Positions 1 to 8,384 of a stretch of DNA of 64,000 nt are shown here, one piece after another. The stretch is taken from contig NZ_BMTT01000012.1 of NCBI RefSeq assembly GCF_014649815.1, positions 124,001 to 188,000 on the forward strand. The letters run 5' to 3'. Below the pieces are notes generated by a model. The model was not told the DNA's origin, did not search any database, and was given only the letters and a program-made list of their open reading frames with translations. Numbering within the stretch: position 1 is the first letter of the stretch; each line of letters starts with the position of its first letter. This stretch comes from Streptomyces mutabilis (GTDB lineage: Bacteria > Actinomycetota > Actinomycetes > Streptomycetales > Streptomycetaceae). A program made the position numbers and the translations under genes.

Positions 1-1792
1 CGACCCCGACTTCGGCAAGAACCACTGGGTCTACCTCTACTACTCGCCCCGCCTCGACACGCCCGTGGACGACCCGGCCACCCCGGGCGTCAACGAAGGG
101 GACGCACCGGAGTACGGCACCGCCGACGACTTCGCCAAGTACAAAGGCGTCACGCGGCTGTCGAGGTTCAAGCTCGAGGGCAACAAGCTCGACTTCGCCA
201 CAGAGCAGAAGATCCTCGACGTGCCGGCCGACCGAGGCGTCTGCTGCCACGTCGGCGGCAAGATCGACTTCGACGGCAAGGGCAACCTTTTCCTGTCGAC
301 CGGTGACGACTCCAACCCGTTCGCCTCGGACGGCTACGCACCGCTCGACGACCGCCCCGACCGCAACCCGGCCTTCGACTCGCGACGCACCTCGGGCAAC
401 ACCGACGACCTGCGCGGCAAGGTCCTGCGCATCAAGGTCAAGAAGGACGGGTCGTACACGGTCCCGAGAGGCAACCTCTTCGAGCCGGGCACGCCGAAGA
501 CCCGCCCCGAGATCTACGCCATGGGCCTGCGCAACCCGTTCCGCTTCTCGGTGGACGACAAGACCGGCGACGTCTACGTCGGCGACTACTCGCCCGATGC
601 CGACGAGGCGAACCCCGACCGCGGCCCCGCCGGCCACGGCCGCTGGATGGTCATCGACCGCCCCGCCAACTACGGCTGGCCGTTCTGCGTGACCCGGGAC
701 ATGCCGTACCAGGACTACGACTTCGCCACCCAGAAGTCGAGCGGCGCGTTCAACTGCGCCAAGCCGGTCAACGACTCGCGCCACAACACCGGCCTGAGCA
801 AGCTGCCGCCGGTCACGGACGCGGAGATCGTCTACGGCTACGGCGCCTCGGAGGCGTTCCCGGAGCTCGGCACGGGTGGCATCGCCCCCATGGGCGGCCC
901 GGCGTACGACTACGACAAGCGGAACAAGGCCGAGAACCGCTGGCCCGAGTACTTCGACGGCAAACCGCTCTTCTACGAGTGGACCCGCGACCAGATGCTC
1001 GCCCTCACCCTCGGCAAGAGGAACGAGGTCGACAGGATCGAGAACGCGATCCCCACGATCACGACGGACGGCCCGATCGACGCCGAGTTCGGCCCGGACG
1101 GCGCGCTCTACGTCCTCGAGTACGGCACCGGGTACTTCGCGGAACTGCCCGAGGCCCAGCTCTCCCGCATCGACTTCACGCGAGGCAACCGCACCCCGGA
1201 GCCCAAGGCCGCCGCGGACGTGACCAACGGCACCAGCCCGCTGACGGTCCAGTTCTCCAGCGCCGGCACGAAGGACGCCGACGGTGACGCCCTCAGCTAC
1301 GCCTGGGACTTCGATGCCGACGGCACCGTGGACTCCACGGAGGCCAACCCGGAGCACACGTTCACCGAGAACGCCGTCTTCGACGCCACGCTGAAGGTCA
1401 CCGACAGCACCGGCCGTTCGGCTGCCGCCTCGGTTCCCGTCGTCGTCGGCAACAAGGCGCCGGTCGTCTCACTCACCACCGACCCCGCTCCGCACGGCGG
1501 TACGGCGTTCCACTGGGGTGACACGGTCACCTGGGAGGTGACCGTCACCGACGACCAGCCGGTGGACTGTTCGAAGGTCACCGTCTCGTTCATCCTGGGC
1601 CACGACACGCACGGACATCCGCTCTCCTCGAGCACCGGCTGCTCCGGATCGTTCAAGACCTTCGTGGACGGCGGTCACGCCGGTGCGGACAATCTGAAGG
1701 CGGTCTTCAACGCCAGTTACACGGACTCTCCTCCGGACGGCCTGCCGCCCCTCTCGGGCAGCGCCGAGGTCGCGCTGACGCCGGCCGACTGA
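1..1792 (+). CDS. PQQ-type sugar dehydrogenase with PKD domain, 3' part
   Basis: The reading frame is open from the first bases of the window, so the gene begins upstream and only the last ~597 residues are present. The visible part starts inside a glucose/sorbosone-dehydrogenase-type beta-propeller (NHWVYLYY, CCHVGGKIDFDGKGNLFLSTGDD, AMGLRNPFRFSVD, AEFGPDGALYVLEYGTGY), which usually binds PQQ in secreted enzymes. From about the PEPKAAADVT segment a PKD domain follows (YAWDFDADGTVDS, HTFTENAVF), then a C-terminal Ig-like tail. Streptomyces proteins of this type are large, exported and sometimes carry a ThuA domain in front; that end is outside the window. The substrate cannot be read from the sequence. 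A strong hairpin lies just after the stop. Confidence 0.85.
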   Translation, partial: DPDFGKNHWVYLYYSPRLDTPVDDPATPGVNEGDAPEYGTADDFAKYKGVTRLSRFKLEGNKLDFATEQKILDVPADRGVCCHVGGKIDFDGKGNLFLSTGDDSNPFASDGYAPLDDRPDRNPAFDSRRTSGNTDDLRGKVLRIKVKKDGSYTVPRGNLFEPGTPKTRPEIYAMGLRNPFRFSVDDKTGDVYVGDYSPDADEANPDRGPAGHGRWMVIDRPANYGWPFCVTRDMPYQDYDFATQKSSGAFNCAKPVNDSRHNTGLSKLPPVTDAEIVYGYGASEAFPELGTGGIAPMGGPAYDYDKRNKAENRWPEYFDGKPLFYEWTRDQMLALTLGKRNEVDRIENAIPTITTDGPIDAEFGPDGALYVLEYGTGYFAELPEAQLSRIDFTRGNRTPEPKAAADVTNGTSPLTVQFSSAGTKDADGDALSYAWDFDADGTVDSTEANPEHTFTENAVFDATLKVTDSTGRSAAASVPVVVGNKAPVVSLTTDPAPHGGTAFHWGDTVTWEVTVTDDQPVDCSKVTVSFILGHDTHGHPLSSSTGCSGSFKTFVDGGHAGADNLKAVFNASYTDSPPDGLPPLSGSAEVALTPAD

Positions 1793-1825
1793 CCGGCGGC
1801 GAAGCCAAGGAGGCGGAGTTACGGA

Positions 1826-1860
1826 GGCGGGGTGCCATCCCGGGGGGATGGCGCCCCGCC
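1826..1860 (+). terminator. Hairpin terminator after the sugar-dehydrogenase gene
   Basis: The arms 1826-1841 and 1845-1860 form a 16-bp stem with one G-T wobble and a 3-base loop, 34 bases after the stop codon. There is no T-run, as is normal for Streptomyces terminators. Confidence 0.6.
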
Positions 1861-1914
1861 CGTCGGCCGGTTCACCGCCCGCCCGTGCCACCCCCTTCGG
1901 CGCGCCCCGACTCG

Positions 1915-2092
1915 TGAGGCGGCCGGAGCGGAGGGCGGCCACGACGCCGCCGTCCACCAGCAGGCCGCCGGTGATGAAGGTGGCGTCGGGGCCGAGCGGG
2001 AACGCGGCCGCGGCGGCGATGTCGTCGGGGGCGTCCACGCGTCCGGCTCCCGACACGGCGATCATGGCGCGCATCGTCTCGCGGGAGTCTGC
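1915..2092 (-). pseudogene. Short-chain dehydrogenase C-terminal remnant
   Basis: On the minus strand this stretch reads like the last ~50 residues of an SDR: RETMRAMIAVSGAGRVDAPD, then DIAAAAAFPLGPDATFITGG and LLVDGGV. These match the family's SGxGRxxxPxDIAxAxxFLxSxxASFITGxxLxVDGG ending. Upstream coding for the Rossmann fold and the YxxxK motif is absent, and the frame continues into non-SDR sequence on both sides. It is a decayed fragment, abutting a TetR-like tail on the opposite strand. Confidence 0.55.
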
Positions 2093-2096
2093 TCGT

Positions 2097-2230
2097 CGAA
2101 GTCGGAAGCCGTCGCCGACGCCCTCATCGGTGCCGCCCTCTACCAACTCCTCACCCGCACCACCGAGACGTCGCCCACGCGCATGGTGAACCTGGTGGGC
2201 ATCCTGCTGCGCGGGGGGCTGCGTCCGTGA
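2097..2230 (+). pseudogene. TetR-family regulator C-terminal remnant
   Basis: The plus frame reads AVADALIGAALYQLLTRTTE followed by a segment ending in VGILLRGGLRP and a stop at 2228-2230. This is the usual end of a TetR ligand-binding domain (DxLxGAxxYRLL...LVDLLLRGL). No helix-turn-helix precedes it; upstream bases are the SDR remnant on the other strand. The two fragments together look like the residue of a deleted regulator/SDR pair. Confidence 0.5.
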
Positions 2231-2395
2231 CGGGGCCCGCCCGGCCCGTCGGCGGGTGCGCGGGCGAGCTTGTCCTGCGTGGCGCAAGGCGGACCGCTCG
2301 GGACGCCCCGGCCGTGCCGGAGGGCGAACACGCTCGTCCGCGAGGAGCAGGGGCCGTGAACAGGGCGTGCCGTCGTCGGGCGATACGCTCAGGGG

Positions 2396-2989
2396 ATGAC
2401 TCAGCGACCCGTACCCGAGGAGCGGCGGCCCACGAACGACGGGCGCAGGGTCGCCGCCCGCAACCGGGCCGCCCTCGTCGCCGCCGCGCGCGAGATCTAC
2501 GCGGAGTACGGTCTCGACGCACCGTTGTCCTCGATCGCGCGCCGCGCCGGAGTGGGTCAGGGCGTTATGTACCGGCACTTTCCCGACCGGGCGGCCGTCG
2601 CCACCGCGGTCCTGGACGAGAACGTCCGTCAGATAGAGCAGGCGGCGGCGGCGCCGGACGCGGACATCGCGGGCGTCCTCGGTGTACTGACCTGGCACCA
2701 GACCGAGTCGGCGGCCTTCATCAGCGTGTTGCACACCGACGCGGCGGCCGGCCGTACCGACATCCCCGCGTACGCCGCGGCACTGTCCGGGCGGGTCGAG
2801 CGGGCCCTGCGGGCACACCTGCCGGACGGCCATCGGCTGGCCGCGGCGAAGGACGACCTGATGATCGCTGTCGCCATGGTGTCGGGCGCCGTCACCGGCC
2901 CCACTCGCGAGCAGCGGGAACACCGGGCACGGGCGGCATGGCGGTTGCTCGGTGTCGAGGTGGGACCGGTGCGCCCCTTCGGCGAGTGA
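2396..2989 (+). CDS. TetR-family transcriptional regulator
   Basis: This 197-residue protein has a TetR N-terminal helix-turn-helix at residues ~20-65 (RAALVAAAREIYAEYGLDA, then LSSIARRAGVGQGVMYRHFP), followed by an all-helical ligand-binding region. The ATG at 2396 leaves a short basic leader; no strong Shine-Dalgarno is visible. It converges on the lactonase-like gene with a 7-base gap and is the regulator nearest the monooxygenase/lactonase pair, so it may bind the palindrome at 4070-4091. The ligand is unknown. Confidence 0.9.
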   Translation: MTQRPVPEERRPTNDGRRVAARNRAALVAAAREIYAEYGLDAPLSSIARRAGVGQGVMYRHFPDRAAVATAVLDENVRQIEQAAAAPDADIAGVLGVLTWHQTESAAFISVLHTDAAAGRTDIPAYAAALSGRVERALRAHLPDGHRLAAAKDDLMIAVAMVSGAVTGPTREQREHRARAAWRLLGVEVGPVRPFGE

Positions 2990-2996
2990 GGGGCGG

Positions 2997-4022
2997 TCAG
3001 CCGCCGTTGGACTGACGTACGCCTTCCGCCAGCGCGTCGAAGGTGTACAGGTACCCTCCGGCGGGCCCGCTGACGGTCATGTACGCCTTGGTCCCTCCGG
3101 GTGTGATGGCCACGTTGGTCGCCGACGCGAGCCCCTCGGCGGCGCGGGCGGGGACCTCGACGGTCGCCAGGCGCTCACCGTGCCGGTCGTACACCGCCAT
3201 GGCGGGTCGGCCGTGCAGGGCCTGATAGAGGTTGCCGTCCGCGTCCACGGCGATCGAGTCGGTCTGGGCGACCCCGCCGTCCACCCTGATCGCCGTGTGC
3301 CGGGACGCGACCTGGTCCTCGCCGTCGAGGAGAAGGTAGGACACGCGGTTCTGCGTGAGCTCGCTGACCCACAGGCCGCGATACTCCGAGTCGAACGAGA
3401 TGCCGTTCGGCGCCGCCAGCCCGTCGGCCAGGACGGTGGCGTTCTTCCCTTCGCGGTCGATCCGCACCACGCGCCCCTTGGCCTCGCCCTCTGACATGCC
3501 GCGCGAGTCGCTGACGTACAGGTTGCCGTCCTGGTCGAAGGCGAGGTCGTCGGGGTTCATCGCCGCTCCGACGACCTCGCCCGAGAAGAAGGTCCGCGGG
3601 TCGCTCCCGTCGGGGGCCAGGCTGACGATCTCGCCGTGGGCGAAGTCGGTCAGGTAGACGCGCCCGTCGTAGGGGCTGAACTGAGCGGAGGTGTAGGCGC
3701 CGCGGTCGTCGGTGTGGACCTGGGCCGACGTCTTCCTGCGCACATCGACGCGCAGCACCTTCGGTGCGCCGGCCGGTGCTGTGACGTCAACGACGAGCAG
3801 ATTGCCGTCCGCGTCGAAGGTCGGGCCCTCGAGCAGGGTCATGCCCGTCTCGGGGTGCACCTTCGTCAGCCGCATCACCTCCTGGGCACGGACGGTTCGG
3901 TCCGCGCCACCGGGCGCCGCCTCCTCCGGGCCGCCGCTGCCCGTGTCCGTACCGCATCCGGTGAGGGTCAGCAGGCCGATCGCGGCGAGGCCGGTGAGGG
4001 ATCGGATCGGGAGTCGTCGCAT
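2997..4022 (-). CDS. SMP-30/Drp35-like lactonase lipoprotein
   Basis: This 341-residue protein starts at ATG 4022 (AGGAAG upstream) with a lipoprotein signal: RR, a hydrophobic core and lipobox LTGC at ~22-25. The mature part is a six-bladed SMP-30/gluconolactonase propeller. The usual calcium ligands are visible: Glu in LLEGPTFDADGNLLVVD, Asn in LAAPNGISFD and Asp in QTDSIAVDADGNLY. Members include the Drp35 lactonase, so hydrolysis of a lactone at the outer membrane face is plausible. It diverges from the Baeyer-Villiger monooxygenase with a shared 22-bp palindrome between them, which suggests co-regulation. The substrate is inferred only from context. Confidence 0.8.
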   Translation of the reverse strand: MRRLPIRSLTGLAAIGLLTLTGCGTDTGSGGPEEAAPGGADRTVRAQEVMRLTKVHPETGMTLLEGPTFDADGNLLVVDVTAPAGAPKVLRVDVRRKTSAQVHTDDRGAYTSAQFSPYDGRVYLTDFAHGEIVSLAPDGSDPRTFFSGEVVGAAMNPDDLAFDQDGNLYVSDSRGMSEGEAKGRVVRIDREGKNATVLADGLAAPNGISFDSEYRGLWVSELTQNRVSYLLLDGEDQVASRHTAIRVDGGVAQTDSIAVDADGNLYQALHGRPAMAVYDRHGERLATVEVPARAAEGLASATNVAITPGGTKAYMTVSGPAGGYLYTFDALAEGVRQSNGG

Positions 4023-4069
4023 GGGGGTCACTCTTCCTGTCCGAAGTGTGCGGAATCTGTCTCCACCGC

Positions 4070-4091
4070 AACCGGACAGTGTTGTCCGGTT
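4070..4091. promoter_or_regulatory. Perfect palindrome, putative TetR operator
   Basis: Two 9-bp arms, AACCGGACA and TGTCCGGTT, are separated by GTGT. The palindrome is 48 bases before the lactonase start and 105 before the monooxygenase start. Its size and symmetry suit a dimeric TetR-type repressor controlling both divergent genes. Confidence 0.6.
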
Positions 4092-4195
4092 CTTGTTACG
4101 GTAGTGCATGCCCGCTCAAGTCCGTTGACCGCGTGCGCCTTTGCCGGACGGAGCGGCTTCCTGGCAGCGAACCGGAAGAATCGAGGTCCCCCCAC

Positions 4196-5998
4196 ATGAC
4201 AAACCCGGAAGCACCCTCCTCCGAGGAACTGGCCGAGCTGAGGCGCCGTTATCGCCTGGAGAGGGAGCGACGTGTGCGCCCCGACGGCGCTCGGCAGTAC
4301 TTGACCGCCGACGCCGAATTCGGCTACTACGCCGACGACCCGTACGCGGCCGAAGCAGGTGAGCGTGCGCCCGTGCGGGACAGGGTGGACGTCGCGGTCG
4401 TCGGCGGAGGGTTCGGCGGCATCCTGGCGGGCGCGCGGTTGCGTCAGCAGGGCATCGGGCGGATCCGCGTCCTGGAGAAGGGCGGCGACTTCGGAGGGAC
4501 CTGGTACTGGAACCGGTACCCGGGCATCCACTGCGACATCGAGTCGCACGTGTACCTGCCGATGCTCGACGAGACCGGTTACGTTCCGGAGTGGAAGTAC
4601 TCTCCCGGAGAGGAGATCCGCCGACACGCGGTACGGATCGCGGAAAAGTTCGACCTCTACGCGGATGCCCTGTTCTCCACGTCGGTCACCTCCCTGACCT
4701 GGGACGAGACCTCGCAGGCATGGATCGTCACGACCGACCGGGGCGACAAGTTCCGGGCCACGTACGTCATCACGGCGACGGGCACCCTCTCCGAACTCAA
4801 GCTCCCCGGCATCCCCGGGATCGAGAACTTCGAGGGACACACCTTCCACACGTCGCGCTGGGACTACGGCTACACCGGCGGCACGCCGGACGGCGGTCTC
4901 ACCGGTCTCGCGGGCAAGCGCGTGGGCGTCGTCGGCACCGGTGCCACCGGCGTCCAGGTCATCCCGAAACTGGCCGAGGACGCGGGACACGTCTACGTCT
5001 TCCAGCGCACCCCCTCCACCGTCGACGTACGCGCCAACCGCCGTACCACTGCGCGGGACGTCGGCGCCGACCGCGACGGCTGGGCTCGGGAGCGCCGCGA
5101 CAACTTCCTGCGCATCGTGTCCGGCGAGTCTGTCGAGGACGATCTCGTGGCGGACCGGTGGACGTCGTCGGCCGGCCTCCTGGAGAAGCTTCTGCCGAGC
5201 TTCCGCCGTCCGGCGGACCGGCGGGCCTTCGAAGCGGCCTACGAGATCGCGGACGCGGCGAAGATGAACGAGGTCCGTGCCCGCGTCGAGCGGATCGTCG
5301 CCGACGCGGACACGGCGGAGAAGCTCAAACCCTGGTACCGGTACGCCTGCAAGCGCCCCACCTTCTCCGACAGCTACTTGCAGGCGTTCAACCGCGACAA
5401 CGTCACCCTGGTCGACACCGCGGACACCCACGGGATCGAGCGGATGACCGAGCGCGGTGTCGTGGTCGGCGACAGCGAGTACGAACTCGACTGCCTGGTC
5501 TTCGCGACCGGGTTCTCCGTCGGAGTCTCCGGCGTCCATTCCGGGAAGCTGTCCGTCCGCGGCCGGGACGGCGTCCAGTTGCTGGACGCGGTGCGGCAGC
5601 GGGGACCGCGGTCCCTGCACGGCTTCACCAGCAACGGCTTCCCGAATCTGATCCGGTTGGGGGCCATGCAGAGCGCACCCAGCGTCAACTTCACGCACGT
5701 GCTCGACGAGCACGCCGTGCACGCGGCGGCGCTCGTCGCGGCCGCCGAGGCCGAGGGCGCCGTCATCGAACCGTCCCGAGAGGCCGAGGACGCCTGGATC
5801 GCGGTCCTGGCCGAGGGCGCGCCCGACCACGAGTGGTTCCACGCCGAGTGCACCCCCGGGTATTACAACGGTGAGGGACGTGGCCGCCCGAACGCGCCGA
5901 GCGCCTACCCGCATGGCGCGGCTGCCTTCCACGACCTGCTGAAGCGCTGGCGCGAGGAATCCATGGACGAAGTCCTGAAGGCCGGTCAGGCTTCCTGA
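4196..5998 (+). CDS. Baeyer-Villiger monooxygenase (class B flavoprotein)
   Basis: This 600-residue protein is the usual length for a 4-hydroxyacetophenone/cyclohexanone-type BVMO. The FAD-binding Rossmann motif GGGFGG lies at ~70-75. The BVMO fingerprint FxGxxxHxxxW is present as FEGHTFHTSRWD at ~212-223, and a second NADPH-binding GTGATG is at ~247-252. An N-terminal extension of ~60 residues is typical of the HAPMO/PAMO-like branch. The ATG at 4196 is chosen because the HAPMO-like N-terminus begins there; upstream in-frame starts would run through the palindrome. It would convert a ketone to an ester or lactone using NADPH and O2. The divergent lactonase-like protein and the nearby SDR fit such a route. 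Confidence 0.9.
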   Translation: MTNPEAPSSEELAELRRRYRLERERRVRPDGARQYLTADAEFGYYADDPYAAEAGERAPVRDRVDVAVVGGGFGGILAGARLRQQGIGRIRVLEKGGDFGGTWYWNRYPGIHCDIESHVYLPMLDETGYVPEWKYSPGEEIRRHAVRIAEKFDLYADALFSTSVTSLTWDETSQAWIVTTDRGDKFRATYVITATGTLSELKLPGIPGIENFEGHTFHTSRWDYGYTGGTPDGGLTGLAGKRVGVVGTGATGVQVIPKLAEDAGHVYVFQRTPSTVDVRANRRTTARDVGADRDGWARERRDNFLRIVSGESVEDDLVADRWTSSAGLLEKLLPSFRRPADRRAFEAAYEIADAAKMNEVRARVERIVADADTAEKLKPWYRYACKRPTFSDSYLQAFNRDNVTLVDTADTHGIERMTERGVVVGDSEYELDCLVFATGFSVGVSGVHSGKLSVRGRDGVQLLDAVRQRGPRSLHGFTSNGFPNLIRLGAMQSAPSVNFTHVLDEHAVHAAALVAAAEAEGAVIEPSREAEDAWIAVLAEGAPDHEWFHAECTPGYYNGEGRGRPNAPSAYPHGAAAFHDLLKRWREESMDEVLKAGQAS

Positions 5999-6028
5999 GC
6001 CGGGCGTACCGACCGCGAGTCGGTTCGG

Positions 6029-6063
6029 TTCGGGGGTCCGGTCGTCGTCGACCGGGCCCCGAA
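6029..6063. terminator. Bidirectional hairpin between convergent genes
   Basis: TTCGGGG..CCGGTCG pairs with CGACCGGGCCCCGAA around a TCG/TCGT loop, with one small bulge. It lies between the ends of the monooxygenase and the convergent dehydrogenase and could end both transcripts. Confidence 0.5.
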
Positions 6064-6148
6064 CGGCTTCGCTTCGGCCGTAGCCGAGTGAGGTGCCGTG
6101 CGCTCTGACGGGGCGGCGGAGCCTCGCCGGAAGCGGCCGACGGCCGAG

Positions 6149-6910
6149 TCAGACGGCGGACCAGCCGTCGTCGACGGGCAGAATCGCGCCGTTGATGTTG
6201 TTCGCGGCGTCCGAGGCGAGGAACAGGATCGCGGCCGCCTGCTCCTCCGGCTGCGACACGCGGCCGAGGTTGACGAAGTGCGGGCCGATCGCCGTCGGCC
6301 CGTGCGCCGTGCGGTCGGCTTCCACCGCGATGGCGGTGGCGGTGCCGCCCGGGCAGATGGCGTTGGTGCGGATGCCGTTCTTGCGGTACATCACCGCCAG
6401 CGACTTCGTCAGTCCCACCACACCGTGCTTGGAAGCCGTGTAAGCGGCGCCTGCCGCGCTGCCGCGCAGGGCTGCCTCGGAGGCGGTGTTCACAATGACA
6501 CCGCGGCCCGCGGCCAGCATGTGGGGCAGCACCGCGCGGGTGAGCATGAACGGCGCGGTCAGGTTGACCCGGAGGACCCGGTTCCACTCGGCGTCGCTCA
6601 CGTCGGCCGGTGCCGACATGCTGTCCATGATGCCGGCGTTGTTCACCAGGACGTCCACGCCGCCGAACCGCTCCACCGCCGTCGCCGTCACCCGGTCCAC
6701 GACGTCCTGCTCGCCCAGGTCGCCCGTGACGGTCACCGCGGTGCCGCCGGCCTGCTCGATCTCCGTGACGATCGCGTCGGCTCCGTCGGCGTTGAGGTCC
6801 GCCACCACGACACGGTCGCCCTGAGCGGCGAAGGCGAGGGCCGCAGCGCGCCCTATGCCCGATCCCGCGCCGGTGACGATCACGCTGCGTCCGTTCAGGT
6901 CGCCGGTCAT
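6149..6910 (-). CDS. SDR-family oxidoreductase
   Basis: This 253-residue classical short-chain dehydrogenase has TGAGSGIGRA near residue 14 for NAD(P) binding, NNAG in VDVLVNNAGIMD, the catalytic Ser in NTASEAA, YTASK for Tyr/Lys, and the C-terminal PVDDGW. An acidic VADLN after strand 2 favours NAD(H). The ATG at 6910 is preceded by AGGAAG-like sequence, and longer upstream reading would run into the divergent regulator. It probably oxidises a secondary alcohol to a ketone, which would feed the nearby monooxygenase; this is inferred from context. It is divergent from a TetR gene, with a palindrome in the gap. Confidence 0.9.
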   Translation of the reverse strand: MTGDLNGRSVIVTGAGSGIGRAAALAFAAQGDRVVVADLNADGADAIVTEIEQAGGTAVTVTGDLGEQDVVDRVTATAVERFGGVDVLVNNAGIMDSMSAPADVSDAEWNRVLRVNLTAPFMLTRAVLPHMLAAGRGVIVNTASEAALRGSAAGAAYTASKHGVVGLTKSLAVMYRKNGIRTNAICPGGTATAIAVEADRTAHGPTAIGPHFVNLGRVSQPEEQAAAILFLASDAANNINGAILPVDDGWSAV

Positions 6911-6976
6911 GAAGTGCTCCGTCCAGGAAGTGCTGACGCGGCGGACCGGTGTCGCACCGCACCGACACCCTACTAG

Positions 6977-6999
6977 TTTATGTCTCCGAGTGACATAAA
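6977..6999. promoter_or_regulatory. Inverted repeat, putative TetR operator
   Basis: TTTATGTC and GACATAAA form 8-bp perfect arms around 7 bases. They sit in the short gap between the divergent dehydrogenase (start 6910) and TetR gene (start 7052), a classic place for an autoregulatory TetR site. The AT-rich arms stand out from the GC-rich surroundings. Confidence 0.6.
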
Positions 7000-7051
7000 G
7001 TCGTGTGAGGGAGAATGCCCATGGCATTGATCGCCGGCGCCGGAGGGGCAG

Positions 7052-7678
7052 ATGACCGCAGCTCGCGGACGGACGGGGCGGCCACCCCTGACCGAAGAGC
7101 GCAAGACCGCCATCAGGCTGGAGATCGCACGGGCCGCGGTCGACCTGTTCATCGCCCAGGGCGTCGCCGCGACGACGGGGGAGCAGATCGGACAGGCGGT
7201 CGGCGTCTCGGCGCGCACGGTGTGGCGCTACTTCCCGACCAAGGAGAGCTGCGTACGGCCGCTCTTCTCCACCGGCATCGACACGATCGCCGACGCACTG
7301 CGGCAGTGGCGTCCCGGCCGGCCCCTCGAGGAAGCCCTCGACGAACTCTGGACCCTCGACGCGCCCCTGCCCGGCCCGGACGTGGGCGCCCTGCTGCGGC
7401 TGACCCGGACCGAACCGGGGCTGCGCGCGGTCTGGCTGCAGACCCACGACGAGGCGGAACCCGCCTTCGCGCGCGCCCTCGCCGAGCGGGCGGGGCTGCC
7501 CGCCGACGACGTACGGCCCGCGATCTGGGCCGCCATGCTCAACGCGGCGCTCCGCGCGGCGGTCGAGCACCACGCCTACCGGTCGACCGAGCCGGGCACC
7601 GACCCCGCGACCGCCCGGGCCGCCCTCGCGGATACCTTGCGCACCGCCCTGGCCGTCACGGCGGCCGGCCTCGCCTGA
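7052..7678 (+). CDS. TetR-family transcriptional regulator
   Basis: This 208-residue protein has the helix-turn-helix at ~20-65 (RLEIARAAVDLFIAQGVAAT, then GEQIGQAVGVSARTVWRYFP), the form common in regulators with a C-terminal TetR_C domain (DVGALLRLTRTEPGLRAVW). The ATG at 7052 follows GGAGGGG. It is divergent from the SDR and most likely represses it through the TTTATGTC palindrome. It does not resemble the regulator at 2396 closely beyond the DNA-binding domain. Confidence 0.9.
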   Translation: MTAARGRTGRPPLTEERKTAIRLEIARAAVDLFIAQGVAATTGEQIGQAVGVSARTVWRYFPTKESCVRPLFSTGIDTIADALRQWRPGRPLEEALDELWTLDAPLPGPDVGALLRLTRTEPGLRAVWLQTHDEAEPAFARALAERAGLPADDVRPAIWAAMLNAALRAAVEHHAYRSTEPGTDPATARAALADTLRTALAVTAAGLA

Positions 7679-7745
7679 GCCACCGCGGTGGCCCTTCGCT
7701 CCGCGCGGTGGAGAGGCTGTCAACCGGTGGCTGGAGGCGGCGACG

Positions 7746-8336
7746 TCATGAGGGGCGATGGCCCGACACCAGCCGGGTGGTGTGCCGAGCGACGTCGAGG
7801 AGCGTCCGCTCCTCGTGGGGGCGGGCCACGATCTGATGACCGAGGGGTGCCCTTGCGCGGTGCTCCCCGCGGGCGGACTGAGCGCCGGATGCCCGCTGAT
7901 GTTGAACGCCCACGCCAGGGCGACGCTCATCCGATCCCCAGGGCCGTCGTGGCCGTGCGGCGGATGCGGGTCGTGGGGGGTGAGGATCAGGTCGGCTTCC
8001 TCGAAGCACCGACGCAGCAGCCTGTCGTTGGTGTCGCTGTCGTCCACTCCGGTGGGGCTGGACGCCTCCGCGCGGAGCGAGGTCCACGCATCCGCGCGGT
8101 CGACGAGTACGAGGCAGGTGGAGCTAGTCAGGGTGATCAACCGGCCACGGGCCAGTCGCAGAGCCGCCTGACGGGCGACGGCGGTGACCGCCGGGTCGGT
8201 GTCCGCGTAGCCCAGGTCGGCGGACCGGACGGCGACGAGTGGGTACGCCGGGCGGCCGCTCCGCGCGGGCGCCCCGTCGACCGCCCGGAGGTGGGTGAGG
8301 GCGTCGGCCGGGTCGCGGACGAGGACGCCGGGCGGG
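7746..8336 (-). pseudogene. Amidase C-terminal remnant, frameshifted
   Basis: Read on the minus strand, from 8336 down there is a typical amidase-signature-family C-terminal half: VAVRSADLGYADTDPAVTAV, CFEEADLILTP, PHPPHGHDGPGDR, ALAWAFNISGHPALSPPAG. Near 7840-7880 the coding shifts frame to QIVARPHEERTLLDVARHT, the family's LQIVGRPxxExxLLxxA ending. The N-terminal half with the Ser-Ser-Lys triad is missing and the fragment begins abruptly. It is therefore a truncated, frameshifted pseudogene and fills most of the gap between the TetR gene and aztA. Confidence 0.7.
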
Positions 8337-8384
8337 CACTGATCGGTGGCGCGTCAAGCGGTCGGTGCCGTGAGGCGTCGTGTG

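Noticed and set aside
1469-2923. A 484-codon minus-strand open frame over the sugar-dehydrogenase tail and TetR gene
   Set aside because: It is antisense GC-rich reading of two real genes; only a ~60-codon central piece shows SDR similarity, which is listed as a remnant.
4028-5932. A 634-codon frame antisense to the monooxygenase
   Set aside because: It has no domain logic, while the plus strand gives a perfect BVMO.
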